Shown: positions 1-8,606, counted from the first letter of the stretch. The stretch is DNA of 64,000 nt from Antarcticimicrobium sp. (GCF_029212575.1 NZ_JARGPK010000048.1:1-64000), one strand, 5' to 3'. Made by a program: numbers and translations. The notes: generated by a model from the sequence alone, not told the origin.

Positions 1-17
1 GTCGGCCCTGGCGGGGC

Positions 18-260
18 CTACGACGGGCCAATCATAGCAGAGACGAGACGCATAAGGTGTTCAGCCTTCTTTACCCAAAGAGCCACCAGGGACTTGTTCG
101 CTCCGATCTCTTCCGCCGTTTCACGGATACCGGCCCCGTTATTGATCTTCTCGACGACCTGGTCCCTGCGTGCCTCCGGCCATTTGCGCCTGCCAGCCGA
201 CGAGACGGGGACAGTGAAACCCCACACCTTCGTCTCTTCCGGCATCATTCCATCCAACAT
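18..260 (-). pseudogene. IS66-type TnpA-like HTH protein, probably truncated
   Basis: The product is an 80-residue basic protein with a helix-turn-helix. The stretch GRRKWPEARRDQVVEKI followed by ETAEEIGANKSLVALWVKKA resembles the DNA-binding accessory protein (OrfA/TnpA) of IS66 elements, which is usually about 100-130 residues. The C-terminus after the HTH does not look like the family, so I read this as a truncated copy. The start at 260 sits behind a strong AAAGGAGG; GTG codons at 263 and 266 are alternatives. No IS66 tnpB or tnpC follows within the window. Confidence 0.5.
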
Positions 261-306
261 CACCACCTCCTTTCAGTGTTGACAACAGTATCTCAAACCC
301 CTTATT

Positions 307-387
307 TTATTGAAACATCAGGTCTCCGCACCGCTTACGAAAGACCTGTTTCGCCAAGTCAACGCCGATGATCGAGACTTCCTTCAT
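307..387 (-). pseudogene. IS110-family transposase, N-terminal stub
   Basis: The 26-codon frame begins MKEVSIIGVDLAKQVF, the characteristic first strand of the RuvC-like (DEDD) domain of IS110/IS116 transposases, with the first catalytic Asp in GVDLAK. A good ribosome-binding site (AGGAGGAA) precedes it. The frame runs into a stop after FRKRCGDLMFQ, where an intact transposase would continue for over 300 residues, so this is a broken remnant. It lies 46 bases from the IS66-like fragment, suggesting nested or successive insertions. Confidence 0.7.
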
Positions 388-777
388 AGCCTATTCCTCC
401 TGATCCTGCAGGGATCAATCTGACACAAGTGCCGTCAGGTGGGGCTACCCAACCATCATGAATGCCCATCCCGGTCGAGGAACTGGCCCAGAGCGTCTCG
501 CCACCCAAGACCGCCTAGTCCCCTTAGTAACATTAGCGCCCTTCGATGTTAATCCGCAGTGCCGAACTGCGGACCATCTCAACTCAGGATTACCGTCCGG
601 TAACGACGCGACTCCCTAAATGAGCGCCATCTCAGTTGCGTCATTTTGGAAATTCATTATATTTCAGGGGTTTATGGCGGAGGGGATGGGACCCCCGTCG
701 AACCTTCTCCATAAGCTAAGCTATTGATATTAATTGGCTTAGTCTAGACTCTGCAAGCCAACCCCTGCTTAACGTCT
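388..777. other. Intergenic stretch without a gene
   Basis: No convincing coding frame was seen on either strand. The part next to 388 is the leader of the IS110 remnant. A tract at 675-704 looks like a degenerate tRNA-Ser 3' end (TGGCGGAGGGGATGGGA, then TCGAACC after an extra run of C), but no cloverleaf can be completed. Confidence 0.5.
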
Positions 778-1701
778 TCAGGCAAGGGCGATGTCCGCCC
801 TGCCGCTTTGGGCTAGAAACGAGTCGTTTGGGGACGAAGCATTCTCCACCCTCACCACTACTTCCATCGAAAGAAGATCGGAATTCGAACCGAGGAACGT
901 GCCTGCCACCGGGGTGACCAGCGCGATGTTCCGGGCAACGGCAAGCGGCACCAGGTTTCCGGACCCGACGTTCCGGTTCGTTGGATCGAAGGCAATCCAA
1001 CCGGCGCCGGGGATGAATATCTCGACCCAGGCATGTGTAGATCCTGAACCCGCCGACCCAACGAGGCTTGTTTCGGGGTCGGAGAGATAGCCCGAGACGA
1101 TGCGGGCCCCCAGGCCAAGACGGCGGGCTGCCTCTGCAAGCAGGACGGCGAAATCGCGGCACGAGCCCCATCCCCTCTTGAGAGTCTCGTTGGGCGACTG
1201 GGTACCTTCGTCATCTCGGCTCTGATAGGAAATCTGCGTGAACACGCCATTGCTGATGTCCTTCAGCAAAGACAGCGTGTCGGTCGGGCGCGCCATGACA
1301 AAGCCGTCGATCCATCTGGCAAGGCGGCCATCGACATCGCCGTATTGCGGCACCGTCAACGCACCAAGGTCCGTCCATTCGTCGGCTGCGTAGACAAAGG
1401 GGTACTGGATGGCCGAGGTCGCGATGGCAAAGATCGGCCAGGCTGGCGCGGTCAGTTCCACGCTGGCGCGGCTCTCGATCACCAGATGATCTGTCGGACC
1501 ATCAAAGACGGCGGTGGCGATAGCGTTGCCAGCCACATCATGCGCCCAGGTAACGGCTGCCGTCGGCGTAATGGACAGATCGTGCGAGAAAAGACGCAAC
1601 TCACGCGTTTCGCGTGGACGCAGCATTAGCCTGTGCGGTCCGAGATAGACCGCCTGACGGTATCGGTAGGTCGTAGTGTGAAGGATGTCGAGGCAGGCCA
1701 A
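778..1701 (-). CDS. Transglutaminase-like cysteine protease-fold protein (complete triad)
   Basis: The 307-residue protein has an N-terminal beta-rich region (about 1-90) that matches the bacterial transglutaminase N-terminal domain, then a transglutaminase-like core. A Cys-His-Asp triad is visible: Cys about 181 in GWGSCRDFA, His about 223 in STHAWVEIF and Asp about 239 in WIAFDPTN. The family includes peptidases and amide-modifying enzymes; the substrate cannot be read here. The only in-frame start is TTG at 1701 with a weak ribosome-binding site. It closes a minus-strand group (3639 to 778) that also contains a second transglutaminase-like gene. Confidence 0.85.
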   Translation of the reverse strand: MACLDILHTTTYRYRQAVYLGPHRLMLRPRETRELRLFSHDLSITPTAAVTWAHDVAGNAIATAVFDGPTDHLVIESRASVELTAPAWPIFAIATSAIQYPFVYAADEWTDLGALTVPQYGDVDGRLARWIDGFVMARPTDTLSLLKDISNGVFTQISYQSRDDEGTQSPNETLKRGWGSCRDFAVLLAEAARRLGLGARIVSGYLSDPETSLVGSAGSGSTHAWVEIFIPGAGWIAFDPTNRNVGSGNLVPLAVARNIALVTPVAGTFLGSNSDLLSMEVVVRVENASSPNDSFLAQSGRADIALA

Positions 1702-1753
1702 AATTTGGGGGTCCAGTATGGTTCGAGCAAGACGGCACGCAAGTCGATCCGGA

Positions 1754-1963
1754 TCAGCGGCGGCGCGATGATCCGGAGCTATCGGGCACGGCGTTTCGCC
1801 AGGCGTTCAATCCCTTGCAGCGCCGACAGATCCGCTCTCCGAACCCTTCGCTCCAGAAATGGCTTTCGCACCGCAGGCATTGACGTTCCTGCGGAACATC
1901 GCGCCGGGCCCGAACGGTCGTAATGTATAGCCGTTCGCCTTCGGCCATGGCCTCGTCCGACAT
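1754..1963 (-). CDS. Small zinc-ribbon protein, unknown function
   Basis: The product is 69 residues with two CxxC knuckles (CLRC and CRRC) 16 residues apart, a layout fit to bind one zinc ion. The ATG at 1963 overlaps the upstream gene's TGA by one base, so translation is probably coupled. The C-terminus is Ser/Arg-rich. I do not recognise a named family; small proteins of this type are often nucleic-acid or protein adaptors, which is inference only. Confidence 0.55.
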   Translation of the reverse strand: MSDEAMAEGERLYITTVRARRDVPQERQCLRCESHFWSEGFGERICRRCKGLNAWRNAVPDSSGSSRRR

Positions 1964-2496
1964 CAAGTCTGTCCCGCGACTTGGCGGCCTAGCGATCGCG
2001 GCAGTGTTTCCGATCTTGAAGGCATTCCTTCGTTTTCGGCGGCCTGGATTGACGCATCGCCCCGCGTTTTTTTGGTGGTCGTCGCCGACGTCGGCATATT
2101 CTGATCGGGATCAGGCGTCCCACGCTCAGAATAGAGATGTCGCAGATGCGCCTCGGAGACTCCGTCAGCCTTCATCACGAGGCGCACCGTTGGATCTGCC
2201 AGCATTTCCTCGACGAAAAAATCGGACAACGCCTTACCCGTCAGCTTGTCCCTCGCACGTGCGTGGTCCAGGTCGGCAAGGGAAACGGTCAGGGTCCGCG
2301 CAAGTCCAGGATGCGATGTCCGGGGATGAAGGTTCACCAGGACGGAGGCCTTCCAGGCTGCGGGATCCTCTTGATCCGGTGGCGAAACCAACTCCGTTTC
2401 GATCTCGTACTCTCCTGCCGGGAGCGTCTCGGCAAAGCCTGGAACGGTGAACGGCCGGACGAAAACCGCAACGGTCCTGCTTGTCAGATCTTCCAT
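1963..2496 (-). CDS. Hypothetical protein with PAGEYE motif, paralogue of the 8021-8335 gene
   Basis: The 177-residue protein starts at the internal ATG at 2496, which has GGGAGAGGA 8 bases upstream. Residues about 8-35 (VFVRPFTVPGF then LPAGEYEIETE) match the N-terminus of the protein encoded at 8021-8335, so the two are paralogues of one small family. I remember similar proteins in rhizobia and rhodobacters but no assigned role. The C-terminal third is Thr/Ser/Lys-rich and probably disordered. It overlaps the zinc-ribbon gene by one base. Confidence 0.6.
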   Translation of the reverse strand: MEDLTSRTVAVFVRPFTVPGFAETLPAGEYEIETELVSPPDQEDPAAWKASVLVNLHPRTSHPGLARTLTVSLADLDHARARDKLTGKALSDFFVEEMLADPTVRLVMKADGVSEAHLRHLYSERGTPDPDQNMPTSATTTKKTRGDASIQAAENEGMPSRSETLPRSLGRQVAGQT

Positions 2497-2571
2497 CGGC
2501 GTAATCCTCTCCCTTACTGTTTCTGTTGTTGGCGCGCTCCATGAGAATGGGGCGCGCATCCTGCGCAGGCC

Positions 2572-2700
2572 TCAAGATGTCTCTTGTTTCGCTGGCGCTT
2601 CCTTGCCGGCGGGCTTGGTCTCGTTCTCTTCGGAAGGGGTCTTTGCAGGCTTCAGCTTCAATGCGGCCGCAACCCTAGCGGTCAGGTCCTTGAAGGACAT
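2572..2700 (-). CDS. Small Lys/Ala/Pro-rich protein
   Basis: The frame gives 42 residues beginning MSFKDLTARVAAALKLKPAK and ending in a charged Glu/Lys/Pro tail. The start at 2700 is chosen because AAAGGA lies 8 bases upstream; longer in-frame starts lack a site. The N-terminal part can form an amphipathic helix and the tail looks disordered. It lies between a transglutaminase-like gene and the PAGEYE protein on the same strand. The function is unknown. Confidence 0.45.
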   Translation of the reverse strand: MSFKDLTARVAAALKLKPAKTPSEENETKPAGKEAPAKQETS

Positions 2701-2832
2701 GTCATCAATCCTTTGATTGGCCGGAGCCAACTCCTCATCCATGATGGACCGGGATGTTTGACATCGGTACTTTACATATGGGGATTGGCGACGTGATTTA
2801 CGATGGTGTATCGAAAAGGAGGCCAAGATCAA

Positions 2833-3639
2833 TCAGGCCAATTCATCTGTCCAGACCTTGAATTCCGTTAACGTATTTTCACCGAATGTCTGGGTCAGCG
2901 GCACATCGGCGGCATCGCGCCCGCGCGCAATCAGAATTCTCGCAAACCTCGGCTTATTGTTCCGCGGGTCGAACATATGCCACTCACCAGAGAGAAATAC
3001 CTCCATCCACGCGGCGAAGTCCCCCGGCGGATGCGGGAGAGGTTCACCGATGTCGCTCAGATATCCGGTGCAGTAGCGTGCCGGAATGTTCATGCAGCGA
3101 CACAAAGCGATGGCGAGATGGGCAAAGTCGCGGCAGACTCCCTGTTGCTCGGCCATTGCCTGCGATGCGGTGCGCGTCGCTTTCGCCTGCATGTAGTCGA
3201 AGCGGACATGTCCGTGCACGAAATCGCAGATCGCCTGGACGCGGGACCAACCGGGTTCCGTGTTCTCGAAAAGTCGCCAGGCTTCCTCCGAGAGAAGATC
3301 GGTATCGCAATACCGGCTCCCCTGTAGAAACACGAGTGTCTCGAACGGCAGATCCTGAACCGCGTGCTGCTGCGCGTCGAGAAAGACGGGATCGGGCTGG
3401 CCGGTATCGCGGAAGATGCCGTCTGTCGACAGGGTGAAGTCGCCCTCCGGAGCCAGCATGCGCGTACACCAGTTGCCGAAGCCATCCCGGTAGCTTTCGA
3501 GCGGCACGCTGGGGGATGTCACGAGATAGTCCGCGCGCTCCAGGTCGCCGAAGCGCGAATAGTGGACGTTCAGCATCGCGATCATGGGCGTCGGCTGTGG
3601 AAAGCTGTAGCGCAGACGACACCCTATGCTGACCCGCAT
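2833..3639 (-). CDS. Transglutaminase-like protein lacking the catalytic His
   Basis: The 268-residue protein shows the fold's Cys motif (GVCRDFAHL, Cys about 169) and Asp motif (WHMFDPRNN, Asp about 224). The position that carries His in the triad is Ala: DFAAWMEVF, about residue 209. The strong conservation of its surroundings (YCTGYLSD, LIARGRDAADV, TQTFGE) matches a bacterial subfamily in which I recall Ala or Ser at this site. The start at 3639 is chosen by alignment with typical N-termini (RVSIGCRLRYSF); ATG at 3666 and TTG at 3684 are alternatives. Activity may be altered or lost. Confidence 0.8.
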   Translation of the reverse strand: MRVSIGCRLRYSFPQPTPMIAMLNVHYSRFGDLERADYLVTSPSVPLESYRDGFGNWCTRMLAPEGDFTLSTDGIFRDTGQPDPVFLDAQQHAVQDLPFETLVFLQGSRYCDTDLLSEEAWRLFENTEPGWSRVQAICDFVHGHVRFDYMQAKATRTASQAMAEQQGVCRDFAHLAIALCRCMNIPARYCTGYLSDIGEPLPHPPGDFAAWMEVFLSGEWHMFDPRNNKPRFARILIARGRDAADVPLTQTFGENTLTEFKVWTDELA

Positions 3640-3743
3640 GCCAGACGCGCGGCCGCGCTTTGCCATGTCACGATCACCGTCCAAGACTGCACGCCCCGAC
3701 GGAGAGCCGGAAGTCCCAATAGACTGCGTCCATTTTCAGGATT

Positions 3744-4025
3744 CTAGAAATCGTCAAGTTCTGGAACCTTCCCAAGCCTTACGAGGAAGCTCGGTTCGCC
3801 AACTTCTCCACTGGCGGGATCTTCCGTCACCATGTAGGCGTCCGCGCCTGCGCAATCTTCTGATTGAGCCTCTCGTTCGGCTCTGTTTTGTGCTTCTGAA
3901 GCTGTAGAATATTCAAGTTGCTTGGCAATTTTCAGGCCAGTCTGCCCGTTGCGCCCAGCTTTCATTTCAACATAAGTCTGGCAGATATAGTGGATTTTTT
4001 CTGGGGATCGCTCTGGGTTTGTCAT
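3744..4025 (-). CDS. Conserved hypothetical small protein
   Basis: The product is 93 residues, soluble, and Glu/Ala-rich in the middle (about 40-60), starting MTNPERSPEKIHYICQTYVE. The ATG at 4025 is the longest start. No signal peptide, membrane segment or metal site is evident. I recall similar short proteins in Rhodobacterales without a function. It is on the same strand as its neighbours but separated from them by 60-130 bases. Confidence 0.5.
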   Translation of the reverse strand: MTNPERSPEKIHYICQTYVEMKAGRNGQTGLKIAKQLEYSTASEAQNRAEREAQSEDCAGADAYMVTEDPASGEVGEPSFLVRLGKVPELDDF

Positions 4026-4152
4026 GGATAGTTCCGTGTGATCGGCAGAGAGTGTTGGGAAGTTCTGGGAGCAGCCCTCGCCGATTTCCGCCAGATTGAA
4101 GTGTCCGTTGCCCGGCGGAGCACATCACGCAAACATAGCCGCCGAAGTTCAA

Positions 4153-4389
4153 CTACCGGGTCGAAGCGGCTTTCGAGCGACGCAATTTAGACGCTGCTGA
4201 AGTTTTTGTTACAGGTGGCGTGTTTGCTTCTCTTTCAAGGCGGGCGTTGCGCAGTCGGGAATTCTTGGTGTCACGTTGTTCCGTTTGTTCGTCGACCATT
4301 TGTCTGACGACACGCGTCGTCTTATCCATCGCGGTTTCCGGTTTGGAGTCATACACTTTGAACAGATTGTTTTTTGTAAGTTTCGTCAA
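4153..4389 (-). CDS. Small basic conserved protein
   Basis: The product is 78 residues, strongly basic, beginning MTKLTKNNLFKVYDSKPE and continuing into an Arg/Lys/Ala-rich tail. The start is TTG at 4389, supported by AAAGGAAA about 7 bases upstream. The N-terminal motif resembles small conserved proteins of alphaproteobacteria. The charge suggests contact with nucleic acid, which is only an inference. Confidence 0.5.
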   Translation of the reverse strand: MTKLTKNNLFKVYDSKPETAMDKTTRVVRQMVDEQTEQRDTKNSRLRNARLEREANTPPVTKTSAASKLRRSKAASTR

Positions 4390-4438
4390 TTTTCAGTTTC
4401 CTTTGTTGTTGAAGGTCGGCCAGACCAAGCGAGGTCTT

Positions 4439-5560
4439 TCACACCGACGCCAAGTGGTTGACCTTGCCTTGGGCACGCCGTGATGGGCGCATGGATTGAT
4501 CGCCCAACAGTGTCACTTCGATGTCCGGCGCGGCCATGGCATGCATCAACGCATTGTAATTCATCTGGAATCTCACCTCGGAACCCACCTTTGGCAGGGT
4601 TCGGGGCGTTCCAATGACAAGATGATCACTGGTTGCACCGAGCAATGTGCTTCCAACAGGCATTGAGAGCCCCAGAATGTCGGTGTCCTGATGTCCCATC
4701 GCGAGGATCATGCTGGCGGAAGCTCTACTGGCTGTCACAATGCGAAGTCGTTCCCTAGTTGGATCGATGAGGGCGATAGGGAAAGGTGGAGGTTTTGCAC
4801 CCGTTTCAATAACTTCGGCAACAAGCGTGAAGGCGTCCGTGTGCATCCCGTCGATCCGGTCTCCGGACACAGGTTCAACACCCAGAAGGATCGCTTCACC
4901 CAGACGGAGATCGTTGACACGACCCGTCACGTGTTCGCCAAGCGCCCAAGGTAAATTGGCTGAGCTACCACCAGACACGATCTTGAGGAACGGGCCGCAC
5001 ACCCCCTCGATCTCATTGGCGAGGTCGCAAAGAGCCGCCATTTCAGAGGCCGTGGGAGCGCCCCCGTTCAAACACGCAAAGTTTGCGCCAATACCTTTCA
5101 ACGCAACCCCTGACATTTGCATGACTTGCTGCGCAATATCTGCCAGATTTTCCGGTAGTATTCCGTCGCGCTGATCGCCCATTTCGACCATCAGGACGAC
5201 ACCGTGAACTTTACCGGTGCGGATCGCGGCAGCGGCCAGTGCCGAAATGACCAAAGTCTCTGTGTTATAGCTCACTTCGCAGGACTGAACGACTTGATCG
5301 GCCTGGCTTAACATCGGCGTACGGATCAGAGTGATAGGGCCTGTCATGCCTGCCGCGCGTAGCCTTTGCACATTGCTGATACGTGCATCTGCAAGCCCAG
5401 CAGCCCCACCATCGAGCATGGCCTGAGCAATCTCTGGATGCCCACAGACTGCCTTGGTCACGCCTGTAACGCCGATCCCACGCAGGCCCAGACGCCCAGC
5501 AATTGTCTGTGTGTTGTCCCGTATTTTGCCCAGATCCACTTCGATGCGGGGGCAACTCAT
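4439..5560 (-). CDS. PLP-dependent alanine/ornithine racemase-family enzyme
   Basis: The 373-residue protein has the fold-type III (alanine racemase N-terminal) barrel. The PLP lysine is in GVTKAVCGH (about residue 36), and SGGSSANLP and RLGEAILLG match the phosphate-binding and C-terminal barrel motifs of the ornithine/alanine racemase family (YhfX/OrfX type). It would invert the alpha-carbon of an amino acid; the substrate cannot be read. Its ATG overlaps the stop of the DUF1611 gene by 4 bases, so the two are probably made together and act in one D-amino-acid pathway (inference). Confidence 0.85.
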   Translation of the reverse strand: MSCPRIEVDLGKIRDNTQTIAGRLGLRGIGVTGVTKAVCGHPEIAQAMLDGGAAGLADARISNVQRLRAAGMTGPITLIRTPMLSQADQVVQSCEVSYNTETLVISALAAAAIRTGKVHGVVLMVEMGDQRDGILPENLADIAQQVMQMSGVALKGIGANFACLNGGAPTASEMAALCDLANEIEGVCGPFLKIVSGGSSANLPWALGEHVTGRVNDLRLGEAILLGVEPVSGDRIDGMHTDAFTLVAEVIETGAKPPPFPIALIDPTRERLRIVTASRASASMILAMGHQDTDILGLSMPVGSTLLGATSDHLVIGTPRTLPKVGSEVRFQMNYNALMHAMAAPDIEVTLLGDQSMRPSRRAQGKVNHLASV

Positions 5561-6756
5561 ACTGCTGCCACGGCAGGCCCATCAGTCAATCCGGGGTACG
5601 CGGCTGTTACCATCGCAAGCAGATGTGCAGCCGGCCTGGCCAGTCCATCGGTAACGGACAACCCGAGTTTGTGGGATAGGGCCGCGATGGTTTCGGTGAT
5701 TTCGACCTCTGTCATGCCTTCGTGATTGAGGGTGACACCGATGACCTTTGTATCGGCAAAGGCTTCGACCAAGGCGATCTCACTGGCGGCAGAAGGCATC
5801 GGCATATTGGGAAAGTCACAGCGGTGGGCACGTTTCGGCGCGTGCTGAAGGATGACAGCATCCGGCTGGCTCCCCCGAAGGATAAAGGCGGATGTGCAAA
5901 ACGCGGGATGGCTCAAAGCACCCTGACCTTCGATCAAAATGACGTCGGGCTGTTCCGCTTCAGAAGCCGCAACAATCGCGCCTTCAAGCTCGCCACAGCA
6001 AAACTGGGGCGGTACGGCATCCATTGCGATACCGTATTTCGCGCCCTGCATCAGGCCGGTCTGGCCCGTGCCGACAAGGACCGTCTTGATGCCCCTGGCA
6101 TTCAGGGTCTGGGCCAATACGGTCGCCGTTGTCCGCTTTCCAATGGCGCAATCGGTTCCCAGAACGGCAATCCGCAGCGCTTTAACACCGGCGACACTGC
6201 CATCAAACAGTCGCATGTCCTTGCTGGGTTTCGGCTTGCGGATGTCGCGGATTGTGACATTCCGCATCGATGCAGCGTTGGCTATTTCGCTGTCATCGCT
6301 CAGATATTCATGCAACCCACTCACGATGTTCATGCCTAGCTCGATCGCCTGCAGAACAACACCCCGATCCGCAATCGAGAGACGCCCTGTTGAGGGGGCC
6401 ATCCCATAGATCAACGTATCGGGAAGGGCAGCTTCATGGGCAACTGCGGCGTCCAGATGGCCAAAGATCGGTATGTTGTTGCTGACATCATCCAGAACGG
6501 TCCCGCTGTCTTGTCCGCTACAGGTGCTGTCGATGACAGAAAGGATACGATACGCTTGCGAATGGCGCACAAGGCCATTTGCCGTCTTGCCGTCGATTTG
6601 CGCGAAATTCCCTTCGCAATAGACGACCGCCGTCGGTGAGGACGTGATCTGCCTGCCTGACGTCAAGCCTACGGGTTTGATCTGTTTCATTGGAGGTGCC
6701 TGCGGTCCCCTGATAGGGCGGCGGATGGTATCGACAGTTTCAGATTTGGTTTCCAT
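5557..6756 (-). CDS. DUF1611 P-loop protein (DgcN-like)
   Basis: The 399-residue protein has a Rossmann-like N-terminal half and a P-loop domain with a modified Walker A, GTDCAIGKRTT (about 203-213). VILIEGQGALSHPAF and APKRAHRCDF are typical DUF1611 motifs. The family includes DgcN, reported to N-acetylate D-glutamate together with an enolase-superfamily racemase (DgcA). Here the partner is a PLP racemase instead. The gene starts at 6756 behind GAAAGAGA and is coupled by a 4-base overlap to the racemase. The exact substrate is unknown. Confidence 0.8.
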   Translation of the reverse strand: METKSETVDTIRRPIRGPQAPPMKQIKPVGLTSGRQITSSPTAVVYCEGNFAQIDGKTANGLVRHSQAYRILSVIDSTCSGQDSGTVLDDVSNNIPIFGHLDAAVAHEAALPDTLIYGMAPSTGRLSIADRGVVLQAIELGMNIVSGLHEYLSDDSEIANAASMRNVTIRDIRKPKPSKDMRLFDGSVAGVKALRIAVLGTDCAIGKRTTATVLAQTLNARGIKTVLVGTGQTGLMQGAKYGIAMDAVPPQFCCGELEGAIVAASEAEQPDVILIEGQGALSHPAFCTSAFILRGSQPDAVILQHAPKRAHRCDFPNMPMPSAASEIALVEAFADTKVIGVTLNHEGMTEVEITETIAALSHKLGLSVTDGLARPAAHLLAMVTAAYPGLTDGPAVAAV

Positions 6757-6841
6757 TGTGGTTCTCTTTCACAGGTTGGCAGGGAGGGCAGAATTGCCCT
6801 CACATGTGCATTTTGACTGGGCGTGGCGCCGTGGCGCGCGC

Positions 6842-7681
6842 CTAGTTGTTAAGGACGCACAGCCCCTTTGATTTTTGGAAATTTTTGTTGCATTCCCAGC
6901 GGTTGCCCGACCTGTCCAGATGCGCATTCTCGGGAACGTTTATGAACTCGCATGTCTCGGCAGAGGCGGCGTATCCCCGATCACACTTCCACCCTGAGCC
7001 GTAGCCTGCGTCGTCGAAGTATGCATTTGCGGGGATCGCGACGGCTTCACACAGACCAGCCTGTTCAAAGAAGCCGCGCTCACATGTCCAAGGCTGACCG
7101 TATCTTGATCCATTCAGATAGGCGTTGGCTGGAACCGCGATGGCAGTACACCGGTCGCCCGTTGTTTCAAACCCGCGTTCGCACGTCCACGTGGAGCCAT
7201 ATGAGGCATCTGCCAAGTACGCATTTGCTGGCAGCACGATTTCCTGACATGTGTCATCGACCTTGATGTAGCCGCGTAAACACCGCCACCGTTCGCCTGA
7301 GGGGTCCAAGAACCCACCTTCGGGCACCTCTACTGCAACGCATGCAGCTTCATCGGTTCTGCGAAACCCATGCAGACATTCCCAACCGGATCCGTAGGAC
7401 CGGTTCGTGTCATATGCGTTTTGCGGCACGACCACAGCGACGCAGGCATTCTCGTTCAGGCGGAATCCAATATCGCATTCCCATCCATCACCGTAACTTT
7501 TGGCACTGGCGTTCTCGGGCATTGGTTGCGAACTGGTTTGGGCAATCGCTGGCGTTAAAAGCAGTGTGACCGCCAAAATCGAACCAACAAATAGGGCAAT
7601 GATCGTTGGTTTTTTTGCAGGGGCGCAGGCAGCGATTACATGTGGACCGTGAGGCTCTGTAAGTTTTGATTTACGATCCAT
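6842..7681 (-). CDS. Exported protein of seven Cys-pair repeats
   Basis: The 279-residue protein has a hydrophobic segment (about 26-46, ending TPAIAQ) that can act as a signal peptide or anchor. The rest is seven tandem repeats of 31-34 residues with consensus VPANAYLxxxxYGxxWxCxRGFxxxxxxC. Each has one Trp, two Cys and a Gly-Tyr/Phe turn. The two Cys per repeat are spaced to form a local disulphide in the periplasm. The gene is the last of a unit with two coupled upstream genes (it overlaps the previous gene by 11 bases). Function is unknown; binding to a surface ligand or partner is a guess. Confidence 0.75.
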   Translation of the reverse strand: MDRKSKLTEPHGPHVIAACAPAKKPTIIALFVGSILAVTLLLTPAIAQTSSQPMPENASAKSYGDGWECDIGFRLNENACVAVVVPQNAYDTNRSYGSGWECLHGFRRTDEAACVAVEVPEGGFLDPSGERWRCLRGYIKVDDTCQEIVLPANAYLADASYGSTWTCERGFETTGDRCTAIAVPANAYLNGSRYGQPWTCERGFFEQAGLCEAVAIPANAYFDDAGYGSGWKCDRGYAASAETCEFINVPENAHLDRSGNRWECNKNFQKSKGLCVLNN

Positions 7682-8024
7682 CTAGTTCAAGCTCCGCAAG
7701 ACACGCGCTTGCGAGATCCCGGCTCGGGGCATCAGTGCCCGGCATTGTGGCCCAGCCTGTTTCCATCATCGCAGTGCGCCGCTGAAAACTGGAAGCTTCT
7801 TGAAGTGTTGCCAGTATCGAGGCGCGTTCTGCATCGGCTTCTGAAAGGCCCAAACAGACCGGCACCATGGCCAAAGTGACTTGCTCTGCGGCAAAGTTAT
7901 CAGCCATCTCCTGGGCACCGCCTGCAGTTGTCCAGCCGCCCCAGGTGAAGCCAAGAATAGAGACGGCAACCGCACCAACCAAGGCACCATAGACACCGGG
8001 TTTCGTCCATTCGGGAATATTCAT
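7671..8024 (-). CDS. Conserved membrane-anchored hypothetical protein
   Basis: The 117-residue protein starts MNIPEWTKPGVYGALVGAVA and has one hydrophobic segment at about 10-32, then a soluble, probably periplasmic part with two Cys (about 57 and 108). I recall this family in Rhodobacterales and Rhizobiales without a function. It overlaps the upstream gene by 4 bases (ATGA) and the repeat-protein gene by 11, so the three form one translational unit. Confidence 0.65.
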   Translation of the reverse strand: MNIPEWTKPGVYGALVGAVAVSILGFTWGGWTTAGGAQEMADNFAAEQVTLAMVPVCLGLSEADAERASILATLQEASSFQRRTAMMETGWATMPGTDAPSRDLASACLAELELDGS

Positions 8025-8335
8025 GTTTCATCCTCCTGCGGGGAAAGCGCCGCATCGCTATGATCGTTCTTCTTGTTTGCGCCCTGGTCCCGGCTCAGCG
8101 CCTCTTTCAGATCACTGTCAGATGTTGCGCGTAACTCGGAGCGTCCCGCATGACGGCCCCTGCCGCGCACCGTCAGGTAGGTCGCCGTCCGACGGTAGGC
8201 CTCGAAGCTCAATCCCTGCAGAAGCTCTTCTTCGACGAGAACTTCGTAATCTCCAGCGGGCAGTTCGCCCGGGTATCCCGACAGGGTGAACGGGTTCGAA
8301 AACGTCACCGTCGATCTGGTCGACCGCATGTTCAT
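8021..8335 (-). CDS. Hypothetical protein with PAGDYE motif, paralogue of the 1963-2496 gene
   Basis: The 104-residue protein begins MNMRSTRSTVTFSNPFTL and continues with YPGELPAGDYEVLVEEE, the motif shared with the 1963-2496 product. The family N-terminus looks like a small beta domain, and the C-terminus is charged and probably disordered. It leads a three-gene minus-strand unit with the membrane protein and the Cys-repeat protein. GGAGA lies about 7 bases before the ATG. Confidence 0.65.
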   Translation of the reverse strand: MNMRSTRSTVTFSNPFTLSGYPGELPAGDYEVLVEEELLQGLSFEAYRRTATYLTVRGRGRHAGRSELRATSDSDLKEALSRDQGANKKNDHSDAALSPQEDET

Positions 8336-8606
8336 CTCTGGTCTCCGCGAATTTGGCAGATTCGTCGCTCATGACTGTCGATGGCCCCTTGGAGTCCGGG
8401 CCCGACCTGTCGAACGCTTTCGCCTTTTGTAGCCCATGCTCGTTAGTCTGGCGCTGACACATGTTAGTCCCCGGCACCGCGACGGTTGCAACTGCCTGGG
8501 CACAATCGCCAGCACTGACCTGTGTAAGGGCGCCGGGACCGACCTGCGCGTATCCTTTGGGAAACAGGGGCGATCTGCGTTCCTGCAACCAAGGAATGGA
8601 ACGACG

